Below, piece by piece: positions 21,535 to 27,343 of a stretch of 34,953 nt of DNA. The notes beneath the pieces are model-generated. The model had not been told where the DNA came from. It made no database searches and saw only the letters and a list, made by a program, of their open reading frames with translations. This stretch comes from a virus: positions 1 through 34,953 of IMG/VR virus record IMGVR_UViG_3300031521_000216; one strand, 5' to 3'. Within the stretch, counting starts at the first letter, position 1. Each line of letters starts with the position of its first letter. Both the position numbers and the translations under genes were made by a program.

Positions 21535-21601
21535 CCGGGCACAGTATGCTGTCATTTAAGATATGCGGACGAAATCCCCCTAGAGGCACGCTATATCCCC
21601 G
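21535..21601 (-). ncRNA. TTAAATGAC junction RNA motif, clear copy
   Basis: Sixty-seven bases: outer stem CCGGG/CCCGG; first arm GATAT-a-GCG pairing with CGC-ATATC; linker TTAAATG; second arm ACAG-CATA-CTGT. It is followed by AATAACCATATTC and the CTTGAAAGGA leader of gene 21206-21499, 36 bases from its ATG. It begins 12 bases after the stop of gene 21613-21819. Confidence 0.55.
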
Positions 21602-21612
21602 GAAAGGATGTA

Positions 21613-21819
21613 TCAGTGCAATATTACCGGGCGACCGGCCATAATCTCAAGATGCGAAAGATGCAGTGGTTGCCAACATACAGGTCTGGGAGTACTCTTG
21701 TCCCATTGCTGGATCCACACACGAGGCTGTTCTCGCTTGAACTTCTTGCCCTTGTACTTCCCACCAGTCAACTTTACGCCAGTGTTCATGGGCCTTGTGC
21801 TGATCGTTGTTAGCTCCAT
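21613..21819 (-). CDS. Small basic protein, 68 aa
   Basis: MELTTISTRPMNTGVKLTGG then KYKGKKFKREQPRVWIQQWD: strongly basic middle and a Trp-rich C-terminal half. Composition would suit nucleic-acid binding, but no motif is present. Its codon use resembles the flanking genes, which supports a real gene. AAAGGA lies ten bases before the ATG, slightly far. Located between two better supported genes with no other candidate frame. Confidence 0.5.
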   Translation of the reverse strand: MELTTISTRPMNTGVKLTGGKYKGKKFKREQPRVWIQQWDKSTPRPVCWQPLHLSHLEIMAGRPVILH

Positions 21820-21870
21820 TGCTGATACATCCTTTTCGTTAGTTTTGTGTACTACAAAGAAAGACCTAAA

Positions 21871-22311
21871 TCAGACGTTCGTACCATCGGTAACAGGCTG
21901 GACAGCGGGCCACTGAGGTGTAGTAGCGCCATCCTTCTTCTTATGGTCCTGCGGCTCCTTGGGAATGATTGCATTGATGAATGCTGCGGCAGCGACATCA
22001 TCTGTTGCCAACTCCATGAAGAGTTGAGAATATGCCTGAGTCTGAGTGAACGCCTCAGTGATCTCCTTGCTCTTCGCAAAGTGCTTTCCGTCATCGGACT
22101 TCTCACCGTACGACTTGAGGATAACGGTCTTGAAGAGCGCCGTAAGCTTCGGCATATCCTTGGCGTTGACGATCTTCTGGATCATAGCGGTCATACCACC
22201 AGACTGACCCAACTCCCATTCCATAACCTCAGCCTGTGTGAGATTGAAGTAGAAATCCTCGGTGATCTCCTCACCGTTGAAGTTCGTGTAAGTAATCTTC
22301 TTCTTAAGCAT
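21871..22311 (-). CDS. Conserved phage protein, 146 aa, possibly tail-chaperone-like
   Basis: ITYTNFNGEEITEDFYFNLT, then AEVMEWELGQSGGMTAMIQK, KSYGEKSDDGKHFAKSKEIT and FMELATDDVAAAAFINAIIP form a pattern I recognise from a conserved phage family often placed among tail or assembly proteins; some relatives are called tail assembly chaperones, which I cannot confirm. Here it lies away from the tail operon. The C-terminal 25 residues are Pro/Lys-rich and disordered-looking. SD weak (GAGAAA). A terminator of the upstream gene at 22341-22373 separates it from gene 22389-22586. Confidence 0.7.
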   Translation of the reverse strand: MLKKKITYTNFNGEEITEDFYFNLTQAEVMEWELGQSGGMTAMIQKIVNAKDMPKLTALFKTVILKSYGEKSDDGKHFAKSKEITEAFTQTQAYSQLFMELATDDVAAAAFINAIIPKEPQDHKKKDGATTPQWPAVQPVTDGTNV

Positions 22312-22340
22312 GGTTTCTCGTTTCTATAAGATATGGTTTT

Positions 22341-22373
22341 TGAAAAAGAAAGGATCCTTGTTTAAGGGACCCA
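22341..22373 (-). terminator. Intrinsic terminator
   Basis: GGGTCC pairs with GGATCC (one G-T pair) around loop CTTAAACAA, followed on the minus strand by TTTCTTTTTC. It ends the transcript of gene 22389-22586. Confidence 0.75.
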
Positions 22374-22388
22374 ATCTTTGATTCTTGG

Positions 22389-22586
22389 TCAGTCGAGGTT
22401 GAGGTCTTCGATGACGGGGGGTTCCACGGTTGCCCGCGAATCCTTCCAAGCGGCCATCGACTCCTTCATGTTCTTGCTGGTCATGGCGGAGAGGAGCATG
22501 GTTAGTCCTGTCGCCACAGCCCACAAGATCATGGGGATCGGTGAGACATTGGTAGAGTCGTTGGGGGTGAGTGTGTCCTCGTTCAT
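22389..22586 (-). CDS. Single-pass membrane protein, 65 aa
   Basis: One transmembrane helix (residues 17-36, IPMILWAVATGLTMLLSAMT) flanked by an acidic N-terminus and a charged C-terminal helix. GAAAGGAC is the SD. It forms a complete one-gene unit: promoter of the 27-nt family at 22617-22643, ORF, terminator at 22341-22373. It matches the small-membrane cassettes at 27050-28268 in organisation, though not in sequence. Function unknown. Confidence 0.75.
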   Translation of the reverse strand: MNEDTLTPNDSTNVSPIPMILWAVATGLTMLLSAMTSKNMKESMAAWKDSRATVEPPVIEDLNLD

Positions 22587-22616
22587 TTTTAAGTCCTTTC
22601 GGGAATGATTGTGGGT

Positions 22617-22643
22617 TCACTATACCCCGTGTATTTCTTGCGA
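22617..22643 (-). promoter_or_regulatory. 27-nt family promoter
   Basis: TCGCA, 14 bases, TATAGT, then GA. The start codon of gene 22389-22586 lies about 30 bases downstream, giving a short leader. Confidence 0.75.
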
Positions 22644-22644
22644 A

Positions 22645-23430
22645 TCAGTCGTTAATCCCGCGGTAATAGTCATACTTAGGCTTGACTAGATAGTCGATAA
22701 CCAAACACGGCTCGCCAGTATCGGTCAACTTGGATGTGAAATCGATCTCGAGCATATGGTCAGAAACCCATCCGAGATCCTCTCCCAATGTGGTATCTGG
22801 AAGACCGATCGAACACCAGAAATCGTTGACGGACGCGAACATGTTGTTCAGAAGTTGGGCATTAATATGGTTCTCTGCCCGTCGAATGGTCTCAGCATCA
22901 CTCTTGAAGTATCGTCCGGACAAGGAATCGTAGCAAAGTTGATCACCCTTACCGAGAAATACGATCTGAGTAGTACTGAGCGGGTTGTTATTCAGATGAT
23001 CCTGAACGACTGCATCATGGATCTTACGCTCTTTTGTCTCACCAATGGTCTCTACAACCTTGGCCTTATACTCATCCAGAGCGGTTTCTGTGATGGAATA
23101 TAGACTTGCAAGCGCTGCAACCCTACGAGCATTGATCGAATTTGACCCCACAACGCACATAATCGTCGCTGCACCCATCACTGCGGTCGGCAGATACAAC
23201 TTCCAAGCGACCTTTGTCTTCCCCCACAAAGTGAAGGCTTCGAATGACGGGTCTTTCTCAAACTCAGCCGCTTCAGCCTCTGCAATGGCCTCTATAGCCC
23301 CTGGAGTGGCCTTTGCAGACATTACAGCGGTGGTTATGACTCCTCCTACGCCGAGACCAGTTAGGATCGCAGGGGAGTTTTTAGCGATCGCATGACCTAC
23401 CGTATGTACAAGGCCATCAAATGTTACCAT
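22645..23430 (-). CDS. DUF6353 membrane protein, 261 aa
   Basis: I recognise the DUF6353 family: AKNSPAILTGLGVGGVITTA with ATPGAIEAI near the N-terminus, a second membrane segment (LYLPTAVMGAATIMCVVGSN), NARRVAALASLYSITETALD, then a soluble domain with GRYFKSDAETIRRAENHINA, LGEDLGWVSDHMLEIDF and PCLVIDYL. Widespread in phages of Gram-positive bacteria, function unknown. A paralog lies at 19397-20308. The ATG at 23428-23430 follows GAAAGGAG in the shared leader by seven bases; the frame continues to 23592 through promoter and leader and is rejected. Promoter at 23498-23524. Confidence 0.88.
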   Translation of the reverse strand: MVTFDGLVHTVGHAIAKNSPAILTGLGVGGVITTAVMSAKATPGAIEAIAEAEAAEFEKDPSFEAFTLWGKTKVAWKLYLPTAVMGAATIMCVVGSNSINARRVAALASLYSITETALDEYKAKVVETIGETKERKIHDAVVQDHLNNNPLSTTQIVFLGKGDQLCYDSLSGRYFKSDAETIRRAENHINAQLLNNMFASVNDFWCSIGLPDTTLGEDLGWVSDHMLEIDFTSKLTDTGEPCLVIDYLVKPKYDYYRGIND

Positions 23431-23469
23431 ATTCGATCTCCTTTCAAGAGTCGAGCAAAAAAGAAATAA

Positions 23470-23497
23470 GATGCTTGGGAAGGTATCCTTCAGCGTC
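23470..23497 (-). promoter_or_regulatory. 5'-terminal leader hairpin
   Basis: The predicted transcript starts with GACGCTGAAGG, which folds back on CCTTCCCAAGCATC (inner GAAGG-ATA-CCTTC, outer stem with one mismatch). A T-rich stretch, TTATTTCTTTTTTG, follows before the SD of gene 22645-23430. Similar leaders follow the promoters at 5784 and 26981. Confidence 0.5.
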
Positions 23498-23524
23498 TCA
23501 CTATAGCACCAGTGATTTCTGCGA
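23498..23524 (-). promoter_or_regulatory. 27-nt family promoter
   Basis: TCGCA, 14 bases, TATAGT, then GA. It drives gene 22645-23430 through a 65-70-base leader and begins 55 bases after the stop of gene 23580-23957. Confidence 0.75.
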
Positions 23525-23579
23525 GTTGTGGCCAAATTACCCCACTGGGATTTTTCAGCCACAACCCTTAGAAAATCTT

Positions 23580-23957
23580 TCAAACTACCCACTCATCTTG
23601 TCCAATCGCATAAGAATGAATATGGTGATCGCCAAGAGTCTTGTTGTTCCTCTGGTTTGCGGCCTCGAACTCAACAGATTGCCTTGTGAACATGACCCGG
23701 CCTGACCAACTCAGATCACAGTTGATCTCAAACATGGCAAGACGAAGTTTCTCAGCAAGTTCCTTGAGATTCTTTACGTTCTTTGCCCTGTAGTAGAAGG
23801 TCTTACCTCTACCCTCTTCGGCAATCATCTCGATGCGAGCCTTGTGCTTTAAAGGATTGAGTACTGAGAAGACATGAAACACCCTTCCACAAGTCAGATC
23901 CGTGGGAGTATCAGTTGCGATGTCTTTGAGATCGATGAAACGTGGAAGTGTGGTCAT
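23580..23957 (-). CDS. Hypothetical protein, 125 aa
   Basis: MTTLPRFIDLKDIATDTPTD starts a mixed alpha/beta protein with a beta-hairpin GKTFYYRAKNVKNLKELAEK and later WSGRVMFTRQSVEFEAANQR. No membrane helix. The ATG at 23955-23957 has AAAGGGG eight bases upstream. It is the last gene of a group (24851 to 23580) just before a new promoter. There is no clear terminator between its stop and that promoter. Family unknown. Confidence 0.7.
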   Translation of the reverse strand: MTTLPRFIDLKDIATDTPTDLTCGRVFHVFSVLNPLKHKARIEMIAEEGRGKTFYYRAKNVKNLKELAEKLRLAMFEINCDLSWSGRVMFTRQSVEFEAANQRNNKTLGDHHIHSYAIGQDEWVV

Positions 23958-23988
23958 TTTCTTAACCCCTTTCAAGAATTTTTAGTTG

Positions 23989-24462
23989 TTATTCAAAAGA
24001 CAATGCGATTTTATCTATCTTCTTCAAACCCTTACGCAAACGAACTAGCATTCGACGCTGGGTATCAACTCGCATATTCAAACCTTGATTCTCAAGTCGC
24101 TGCTTGTCTAAGAGCAACTGAAGTTCTTGAGCTTCACGATGGAATGCATATTTATCATTGACTACCCGGTCGAAGCGAGTTTCAATCTCAGCTTTCTCGC
24201 CCTTAAGCTTCTCGATCTCAGCTTTTTGGGTCTCAATAACTCGCTCAAGATGAACTTCGCCAACACTCGGTGACGAACTCTCACCAATTGAAGAATATAG
24301 AAGCTCTCCAAGCCTACGACGATCGTTCGGGGTAAGTGATCGAGTACACAGTATCGGATTATCACCGATAGAAAATCTCTGCTCTTTAGCGTCCTCAGAT
24401 ATATAACCAGCATCGCCAAGACTTATGTAAACGCCACTCTCAGTTACGAAACTACGTAACAT
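23989..24462 (-). CDS. Coiled-coil protein, 157 aa
   Basis: The first 75 residues are a mixed region (VYISLGDAGYISEDAKEQRF, ILCTRSLTPNDRRRLGELLY). Residues 75-140 form a long coiled coil (VIETQKAEIEKLKGEKAEIE and following), and the end is basic (MLVRLRKGLKKI). The N-terminal portion resembles short capping domains, without a name. The ATG at 24460-24462 overlaps the stop of the upstream gene as TGATG. Coiled-coil proteins of this size are often structural or regulatory, which cannot be decided here. Confidence 0.7.
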   Translation of the reverse strand: MLRSFVTESGVYISLGDAGYISEDAKEQRFSIGDNPILCTRSLTPNDRRRLGELLYSSIGESSSPSVGEVHLERVIETQKAEIEKLKGEKAEIETRFDRVVNDKYAFHREAQELQLLLDKQRLENQGLNMRVDTQRRMLVRLRKGLKKIDKIALSFE

Positions 24463-24623
24463 CACTCATCACCCTCAACCTCGTAGTTATAATCTTGGTA
24501 AATCTCTCTACGCTGAGCAGTTGTCAGTGAGAGCCAGTAAGTCTTAAGTTCAGGAGTCAGTTCGGCCTTCTGATCCCACAAAGCAACGATCTTTTTTACA
24601 TTGTCTTGCTGAACAGCAGGCAT
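24462..24623 (-). CDS. Small helical protein, 53 aa
   Basis: MPAVQQDNVKKIVALWDQKA followed by ELTPELKTYWLSLTTAQRRE and an acidic end. Predicted three short helices, like a minimal helix-turn-helix, though no DNA-binding signature can be claimed. AAGGA lies six bases from the ATG. Ten bases after gene 24633-24851 and coupled to gene 23989-24462. Confidence 0.65.
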   Translation of the reverse strand: MPAVQQDNVKKIVALWDQKAELTPELKTYWLSLTTAQRREIYQDYNYEVEGDE

Positions 24624-24632
24624 AACTTATCC

Positions 24633-24851
24633 TTAATCTAGAAGATTTTCCTCAGAAATGGCTTCGTACGTAAAATTCGCGACATACTTATCATTCTCAG
24701 AAAGAGGACGAATGTAGGGTGCCTTTTTAATGTCGTCATCCACAGCAGCAATAGCACCTTCTAGCGTCTTATGAATATCGATCATCGTTCGAGTTCCACT
24801 CCAAGAATCGGCGTTCATGTTCCACCGAATAAAGACTGTACCCTCCTTCAT
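24633..24851 (-). CDS. Hypothetical protein, 72 aa
   Basis: MKEGTVFIRWNMNADSWSGT leads into a helix with TLEGAIAAVDDDIKKAPYIR and a strand-like C-terminus. No membrane helix and no cysteine. The ATG follows AAAAGAG in a variant of the shared leader (CTCTTGAAAAGAG). Directly upstream lies the clear junction RNA copy at 24894-24967, separated by CCATATTC. First gene after the 476-base structured region. Function unknown. Confidence 0.65.
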   Translation of the reverse strand: MKEGTVFIRWNMNADSWSGTRTMIDIHKTLEGAIAAVDDDIKKAPYIRPLSENDKYVANFTYEAISEENLLD

Positions 24852-24893
24852 CGTGCACTCTTTTCAAGAGTTTTAAGAATATGGTAGAGACCA

Positions 24894-24967
24894 ATGTCGG
24901 GCACGTTAATGCTGTCGTTTAAGATGGGCGAGGTCTTTTATTGACCTTATCCGCGGATCCCCGACAT
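24894..24967 (-). ncRNA. TTAAACGAC junction RNA motif, clear copy
   Basis: Outer stem ATGTCGGG/CCCGACAT, eight perfect pairs. The first arm is GAT/ATC, GCG/CGC and AGGTC-AATAAAA-GACCT. The linker is TTAAACGACAG, followed by a short, weak second arm. It ends 43 bases before the ATG of gene 24633-24851. Confidence 0.55.
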
Positions 24968-24976
24968 CGGTTTTAA

Positions 24977-25059
24977 AAGGGCGAATATAGAGCATTTCGT
25001 TTAAGCCTAAGGTGCGTGCGAGCCTAACACTGCACTCACTAAAGTAACCGAAGCCCCTT
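24977..25059 (-). ncRNA. TTAAACGA junction RNA motif, weak tandem copy
   Basis: AAGGG pairs with CCCTT as an outer stem. Inside, GTGAGTGC pairs with GCACGCAC (seven of eight), then comes the linker CTTAAACGAAATG. It lies nine bases upstream of the clear copy at 24894-24967, forming a tandem pair. Confidence 0.35.
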
Positions 25060-25198
25060 AACTCTATAATAGGTACTACATAAATGGGGGCTTTCACGGC
25101 AGAGCCATCCCAAGCAGCCGCTGCCCCCGTCGTCAGGTTTCTATGAGGAGTACTATATTATATAATGGAGGATATACGTTTCACAGGGACTAGGGTCC

Positions 25199-25230
25199 GG
25201 CCTTTTGCGGTTGATCAGGCCACGCAACCG
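25199..25230 (-). ncRNA. H-type RNA pseudoknot
   Basis: On the minus strand CGGTTG pairs with CAACCG, and GGCCT, lying in the loop of that helix, pairs with AGGCC just after it. Loops are CGT, GAT and CAAA. All eleven base pairs are Watson-Crick. The compact geometry is that of regulatory or frameshift-type pseudoknots, but no overlapping ORF is present. Confidence 0.45.
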
Positions 25231-25328
25231 TTGTCTATTACTAAGTACGACTTTCCTCACCCAACCATACTCCCCCCAAGAGAATATGGTTGACGCTCTA
25301 GGCTTAAGAGGCTATGGCCTAGACCTTG

Positions 25329-26132
25329 TTACTTCTTTACCTTCTTAACACCGAATACCATAGTGAAACCAATCACGGAGATACAAAGGGCGATTCCTGC
25401 AAGATACCAAGGCATATCTGAACCAGTATCCGCCAACTTATAAGTCTCTAGCATAACCGGTTCTACCGGGGGGTCGATGAAACAATAATGTAAAAAGTCT
25501 TCTTTTTCAGAATCCAAAATCACATGTTGACGAGTCTCAAACGTAGATGTCGTATGTGTGTAATCTTGAATCCAGTAGTCATAACCTGTAGCATAAACCC
25601 AATCAGTGGTCATAACATTTCGACTTTGAGTCACTACAGTATCCGTACAAACACCAGACCACATCCACTGACTATATGTGATGACTGGGTCAGGTTTTCC
25701 TTCTCCTGGTGCTGGAAAATAACAACTCTCCGGTGTCACACAGATGTTTGTATCTGACCTAGATGGCGAAGGAGTCGAAGAACTACTTTGCTTTGTCGCT
25801 GTAGTCGATGGCGTAGACATCGATCCGCAACCCTCTGGAATCCAACAAGTAGATGACGCGGTAGCAGACGCTGTGACTGTAGAGTCTACAGTGGCCGTAG
25901 GAGAAGCTGTAATGGTCTCTGAAGGCTCTACAGTAGCAGAAGGTGTCTCAGTTGAAGTCGGGATACTCGACGGCGTCTCAGAGGTCGTAGGAACGTCCGT
26001 AGAACTTGCAGAGATTGTGGGAGACGGTTCTGGTGTGGGAGTCCCACAAGCCTTAGCAGAAACCGATGAGAAGAAAAGGATAACTAACGATGCAAAGATT
26101 GCCAAAAAGGTGAGTGTGCTACGCTTCATCAT
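25329..26132 (-). CDS. Secreted LADTG surface protein, 267 aa
   Basis: The N-terminal signal peptide (about residues 1-28, FLAIFASLVILFFSSVSAKA) is followed by about 110 residues of Ser/Thr/Pro-rich, mucin-like sequence, then a Cys-containing domain. Two repeats, CWIPEGC and CVTPESC, are visible. The C-terminus has the order of a sortase substrate: LADTG (233-237), a hydrophobic helix (about 242-260) and the basic tail KKVKK. LAxTG is the class E sortase type of actinobacteria, so the host could anchor it to the cell wall. A decoy, receptor-masking or superinfection-exclusion role is an inference. SD AGGAG lies nine bases from the first of two ATGs. Confidence 0.8.
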   Translation of the reverse strand: MMKRSTLTFLAIFASLVILFFSSVSAKACGTPTPEPSPTISASSTDVPTTSETPSSIPTSTETPSATVEPSETITASPTATVDSTVTASATASSTCWIPEGCGSMSTPSTTATKQSSSSTPSPSRSDTNICVTPESCYFPAPGEGKPDPVITYSQWMWSGVCTDTVVTQSRNVMTTDWVYATGYDYWIQDYTHTTSTFETRQHVILDSEKEDFLHYCFIDPPVEPVMLETYKLADTGSDMPWYLAGIALCISVIGFTMVFGVKKVKK

Positions 26133-26169
26133 GATAACTTGCTCCTATTTTGAGGTAGTTCGGTTGGGT

Positions 26170-26340
26170 TTATGTGTCTAGATACTCCATCATCTCATGA
26201 TTGGCATGCCCACGAATGAGATGGATAAAATCAATCTGCCAAGCTTCAAGAGGTTTTCCAAGCACTCTTTGCAACCTTTTACGCAGGTTAATCTCTTCTT
26301 GTGATAGGTGAAGACTCGCGTAATACTCATCGAGATTCAT
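26170..26340 (-). CDS. Small helical protein, 56 aa
   Basis: MNLDEYYASLHLSQEEINLR then KRLQRVLGKPLEAWQIDFIH and RGHANHEMMEYLDT: three short helices separated by Pro/Gly. No SD is obvious; the ATG is one base after the TGA of gene 26342-26629, so translation is coupled. It is the last gene of the operon 26883 to 26170 and directly precedes the LADTG gene in transcription order. Family unknown. Confidence 0.65.
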   Translation of the reverse strand: MNLDEYYASLHLSQEEINLRKRLQRVLGKPLEAWQIDFIHLIRGHANHEMMEYLDT

Positions 26341-26341
26341 G

Positions 26342-26629
26342 TCAGTGCGCTAATGTGAGGATGAACACCACGATTAATCCACCAACAACCAATAACCCCA
26401 ATGCCGCAGGTAGATCCCACCAACGAGGATTTCCAGCACTCAGTTGGCGATTAACTTCGGTATAGACAAGATCTGCACCATGCTTTGTGGCGGGATTATT
26501 AGTTGTCGTACGAAGACTCAGAGCAGACTCTCGAATTGCGTAAATCGCAAATCCACGCTCGAGTTGACGTTCGATGAAGAGTTGAGCTCCACGACGGTTA
26601 CGAACTGCTCCTAGAAACTGCATGCTCAT
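26342..26629 (-). CDS. C-tail-anchored membrane protein, 95 aa
   Basis: A basic, helical N-terminal part (FLGAVRNRRGAQLFIERQLE) is followed by one C-terminal transmembrane helix (about residues 72-94, LPAALGLLVVGGLIVVFILT). The arrangement puts the N-terminus in the cytoplasm. The N-terminal FIERQLERGFAIYAIRESAL could be a peripheral membrane helix. AGAAGGAG lies seven bases before the ATG. It starts two bases after gene 26632-26883. Function unknown. Confidence 0.72.
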   Translation of the reverse strand: MSMQFLGAVRNRRGAQLFIERQLERGFAIYAIRESALSLRTTTNNPATKHGADLVYTEVNRQLSAGNPRWWDLPAALGLLVVGGLIVVFILTLAH

Positions 26630-26631
26630 AC

Positions 26632-26883
26632 TTATACTCCTTCTGGCTTCTTGTAGACACGGAAGTTGAGCTTCTCACGAATGCCACGAACTGTGAGTTC
26701 ATTAAGGTTACGACCCTTAAGCGCGGAGTCGTAATCTTCTTGTGCATGCTTGATGTCATAATCTGTAGATAGAGGACTGCCCTTTATGCGCTCAAGTTCT
26801 TTCCACGCACGGTCCTCCTCTTCGACTGCATCTGAGAGAACCTTCTCCCAAAATGCAAGTGTTGCTTCTGAATACTCAGTCAT
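26632..26883 (-). CDS. Coiled-coil protein, 83 aa
   Basis: Nearly all helical and charged: FWEKVLSDAVEEEDRAWKEL, then DYDIKHAQEDYDSALKGRNL and TVRGIREKLNFRVYKK. Likely a helical hairpin. GGGAG precedes the ATG by seven bases. It is driven by the promoter at 26981-27007 through a folded leader and is the first gene of a three-gene operon. Heptad spacing suggests self-association. Function unknown. Confidence 0.7.
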   Translation of the reverse strand: MTEYSEATLAFWEKVLSDAVEEEDRAWKELERIKGSPLSTDYDIKHAQEDYDSALKGRNLNELTVRGIREKLNFRVYKKPEGV

Positions 26884-26923
26884 GTGTTGCTCCCATTTTG
26901 AGTCGATAAAAGAAAAAAGAGGA

Positions 26924-26980
26924 GAAGACGATCCTTGGTTTTAGGTGGTCATTTAATATTATCGGCCAGATAATATCTTC
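26924..26980 (-). ncRNA. TTAAATGAC junction RNA as transcript 5' end
   Basis: Outer stem GAAGA/TCTTC; first arm TATTATC-TGGCC-GATAATA; linker TTAAATGAC; a weak second arm with CCT/AGG. It begins at the predicted start site of the 26981-27007 promoter and is followed by TCCTCTTTTTTCTTTT. This ties the RNA motif family to the promoter family. Confidence 0.5.
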
Positions 26981-27007
26981 TCATCATAGGACATGCAAAT
27001 CCTGCGA
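26981..27007 (-). promoter_or_regulatory. 27-nt family promoter
   Basis: TCGCA, 14 bases, TATGAT, then GA. It drives the operon 26883 to 26170. The terminator of the preceding cassette ends only five bases upstream. Confidence 0.75.
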
Positions 27008-27011
27008 GATC

Positions 27012-27046
27012 AGAAAGAAAGAGTCCTTGTTTAAGGGACTCAGTCT
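27012..27046 (-). terminator. Intrinsic terminator
   Basis: AGTCC/GGACT around loop CTTAAACAA, followed by CTTTCTTTC. It ends the 27050-27241 transcript. Confidence 0.75.
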
Positions 27047-27049
27047 TTG

Positions 27050-27241
27050 TTACTCAGTGATCTCGGCGGAGATGGCGTAGAACTCGTTGTAGAGATCGTG
27101 CAGGCGGAGGAACTCGTCGTGGGAGTTGAGCAGGCCCTTCTGGAAGATCACTTCGGCGGTGAGGCCGATCGCGATCGCTCCGATGAGCTTGGTCTTGTTC
27201 TTGACGACGAAGTTCTTCACGGTGGTGACGGTCTTCTTCAT
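27050..27241 (-). CDS. Small membrane protein, 63 aa
   Basis: A basic N-terminus (MKKTVTTVKNFVVKNKTKLI), one transmembrane helix (about 19-36, KLIGAIAIGLTAEVIF) and an acidic helical tail rich in aromatic residues. A complete single-gene cassette: promoter 27273-27299, SD AGAAAGAG, ORF, terminator 27012-27046. Its codons are noticeably more GC-rich than those of neighbours, which could mean high expression or separate origin. Function unknown. Confidence 0.72.
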   Translation of the reverse strand: MKKTVTTVKNFVVKNKTKLIGAIAIGLTAEVIFQKGLLNSHDEFLRLHDLYNEFYAISAEITE

Positions 27242-27272
27242 GATGTTTACTCTTTCTTAGAGGTTTATGAGG

Positions 27273-27299
27273 TCATTATAACCCATGTATTTCTTGCGA
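27273..27299 (-). promoter_or_regulatory. 27-nt family promoter
   Basis: TCGCA, 14 bases, TATAAT, then GA; the copy closest to consensus. The start codon of gene 27050-27241 lies about 30 bases downstream. Confidence 0.8.
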
Positions 27300-27302
27300 G
27301 GA

Positions 27303-27341
27303 TAAAAAAGAGAAAGGCGTCCGTAGACGTCTCCCCCTTTT
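27303..27341 (-). terminator. Intrinsic terminator
   Basis: AGACGTC-TACG-GACGCCT stem with one G-T pair, followed on the minus strand by TTCTCTTTTTT. A T-run on the other strand (CCCCCTTTTT) could make it bidirectional. It ends the 27344-27529 transcript. Confidence 0.7.
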
Positions 27342-27343
27342 TA

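Larger units (their letters stand above)
24852..25328 (-). other. Structured, gene-free region, 476 bases
   Basis: No convincing ORF; one open frame at 24906-25097 starts with GTG without SD and runs through RNA helices. Contents in transcription order: CTAGGC/GCCTAG hairpin near 25297-25321; an ACCATATTCTCTTGGGGGGAG leader followed only by a three-codon ORF (ATG GTT GGG TGA) near 25267-25288; an H-type pseudoknot at 25199-25230; a TATATAAT sequence near 25155-25165 that could be a -10 box; then two junction RNA motifs. Probably a non-coding RNA locus or decayed genes. Confidence 0.45.

Noticed and set aside
22324-22620. 98-codon minus frame overlapping gene 22389-22586
   Set aside because: It lacks an SD, runs through the terminator, and the 65-residue frame has promoter, SD and a clear membrane helix.
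24906-25097. Open frame of 63 codons in the structured region
   Set aside because: It starts with GTG without an SD, runs through two junction RNA motifs whose stems pair well, and has no recognisable product.
25744-26181. 145-codon plus-strand open frame rich in Val and Gly
   Set aside because: Antisense to the Ser/Thr/Pro-rich region of the LADTG protein, whose codon repeats produce it.
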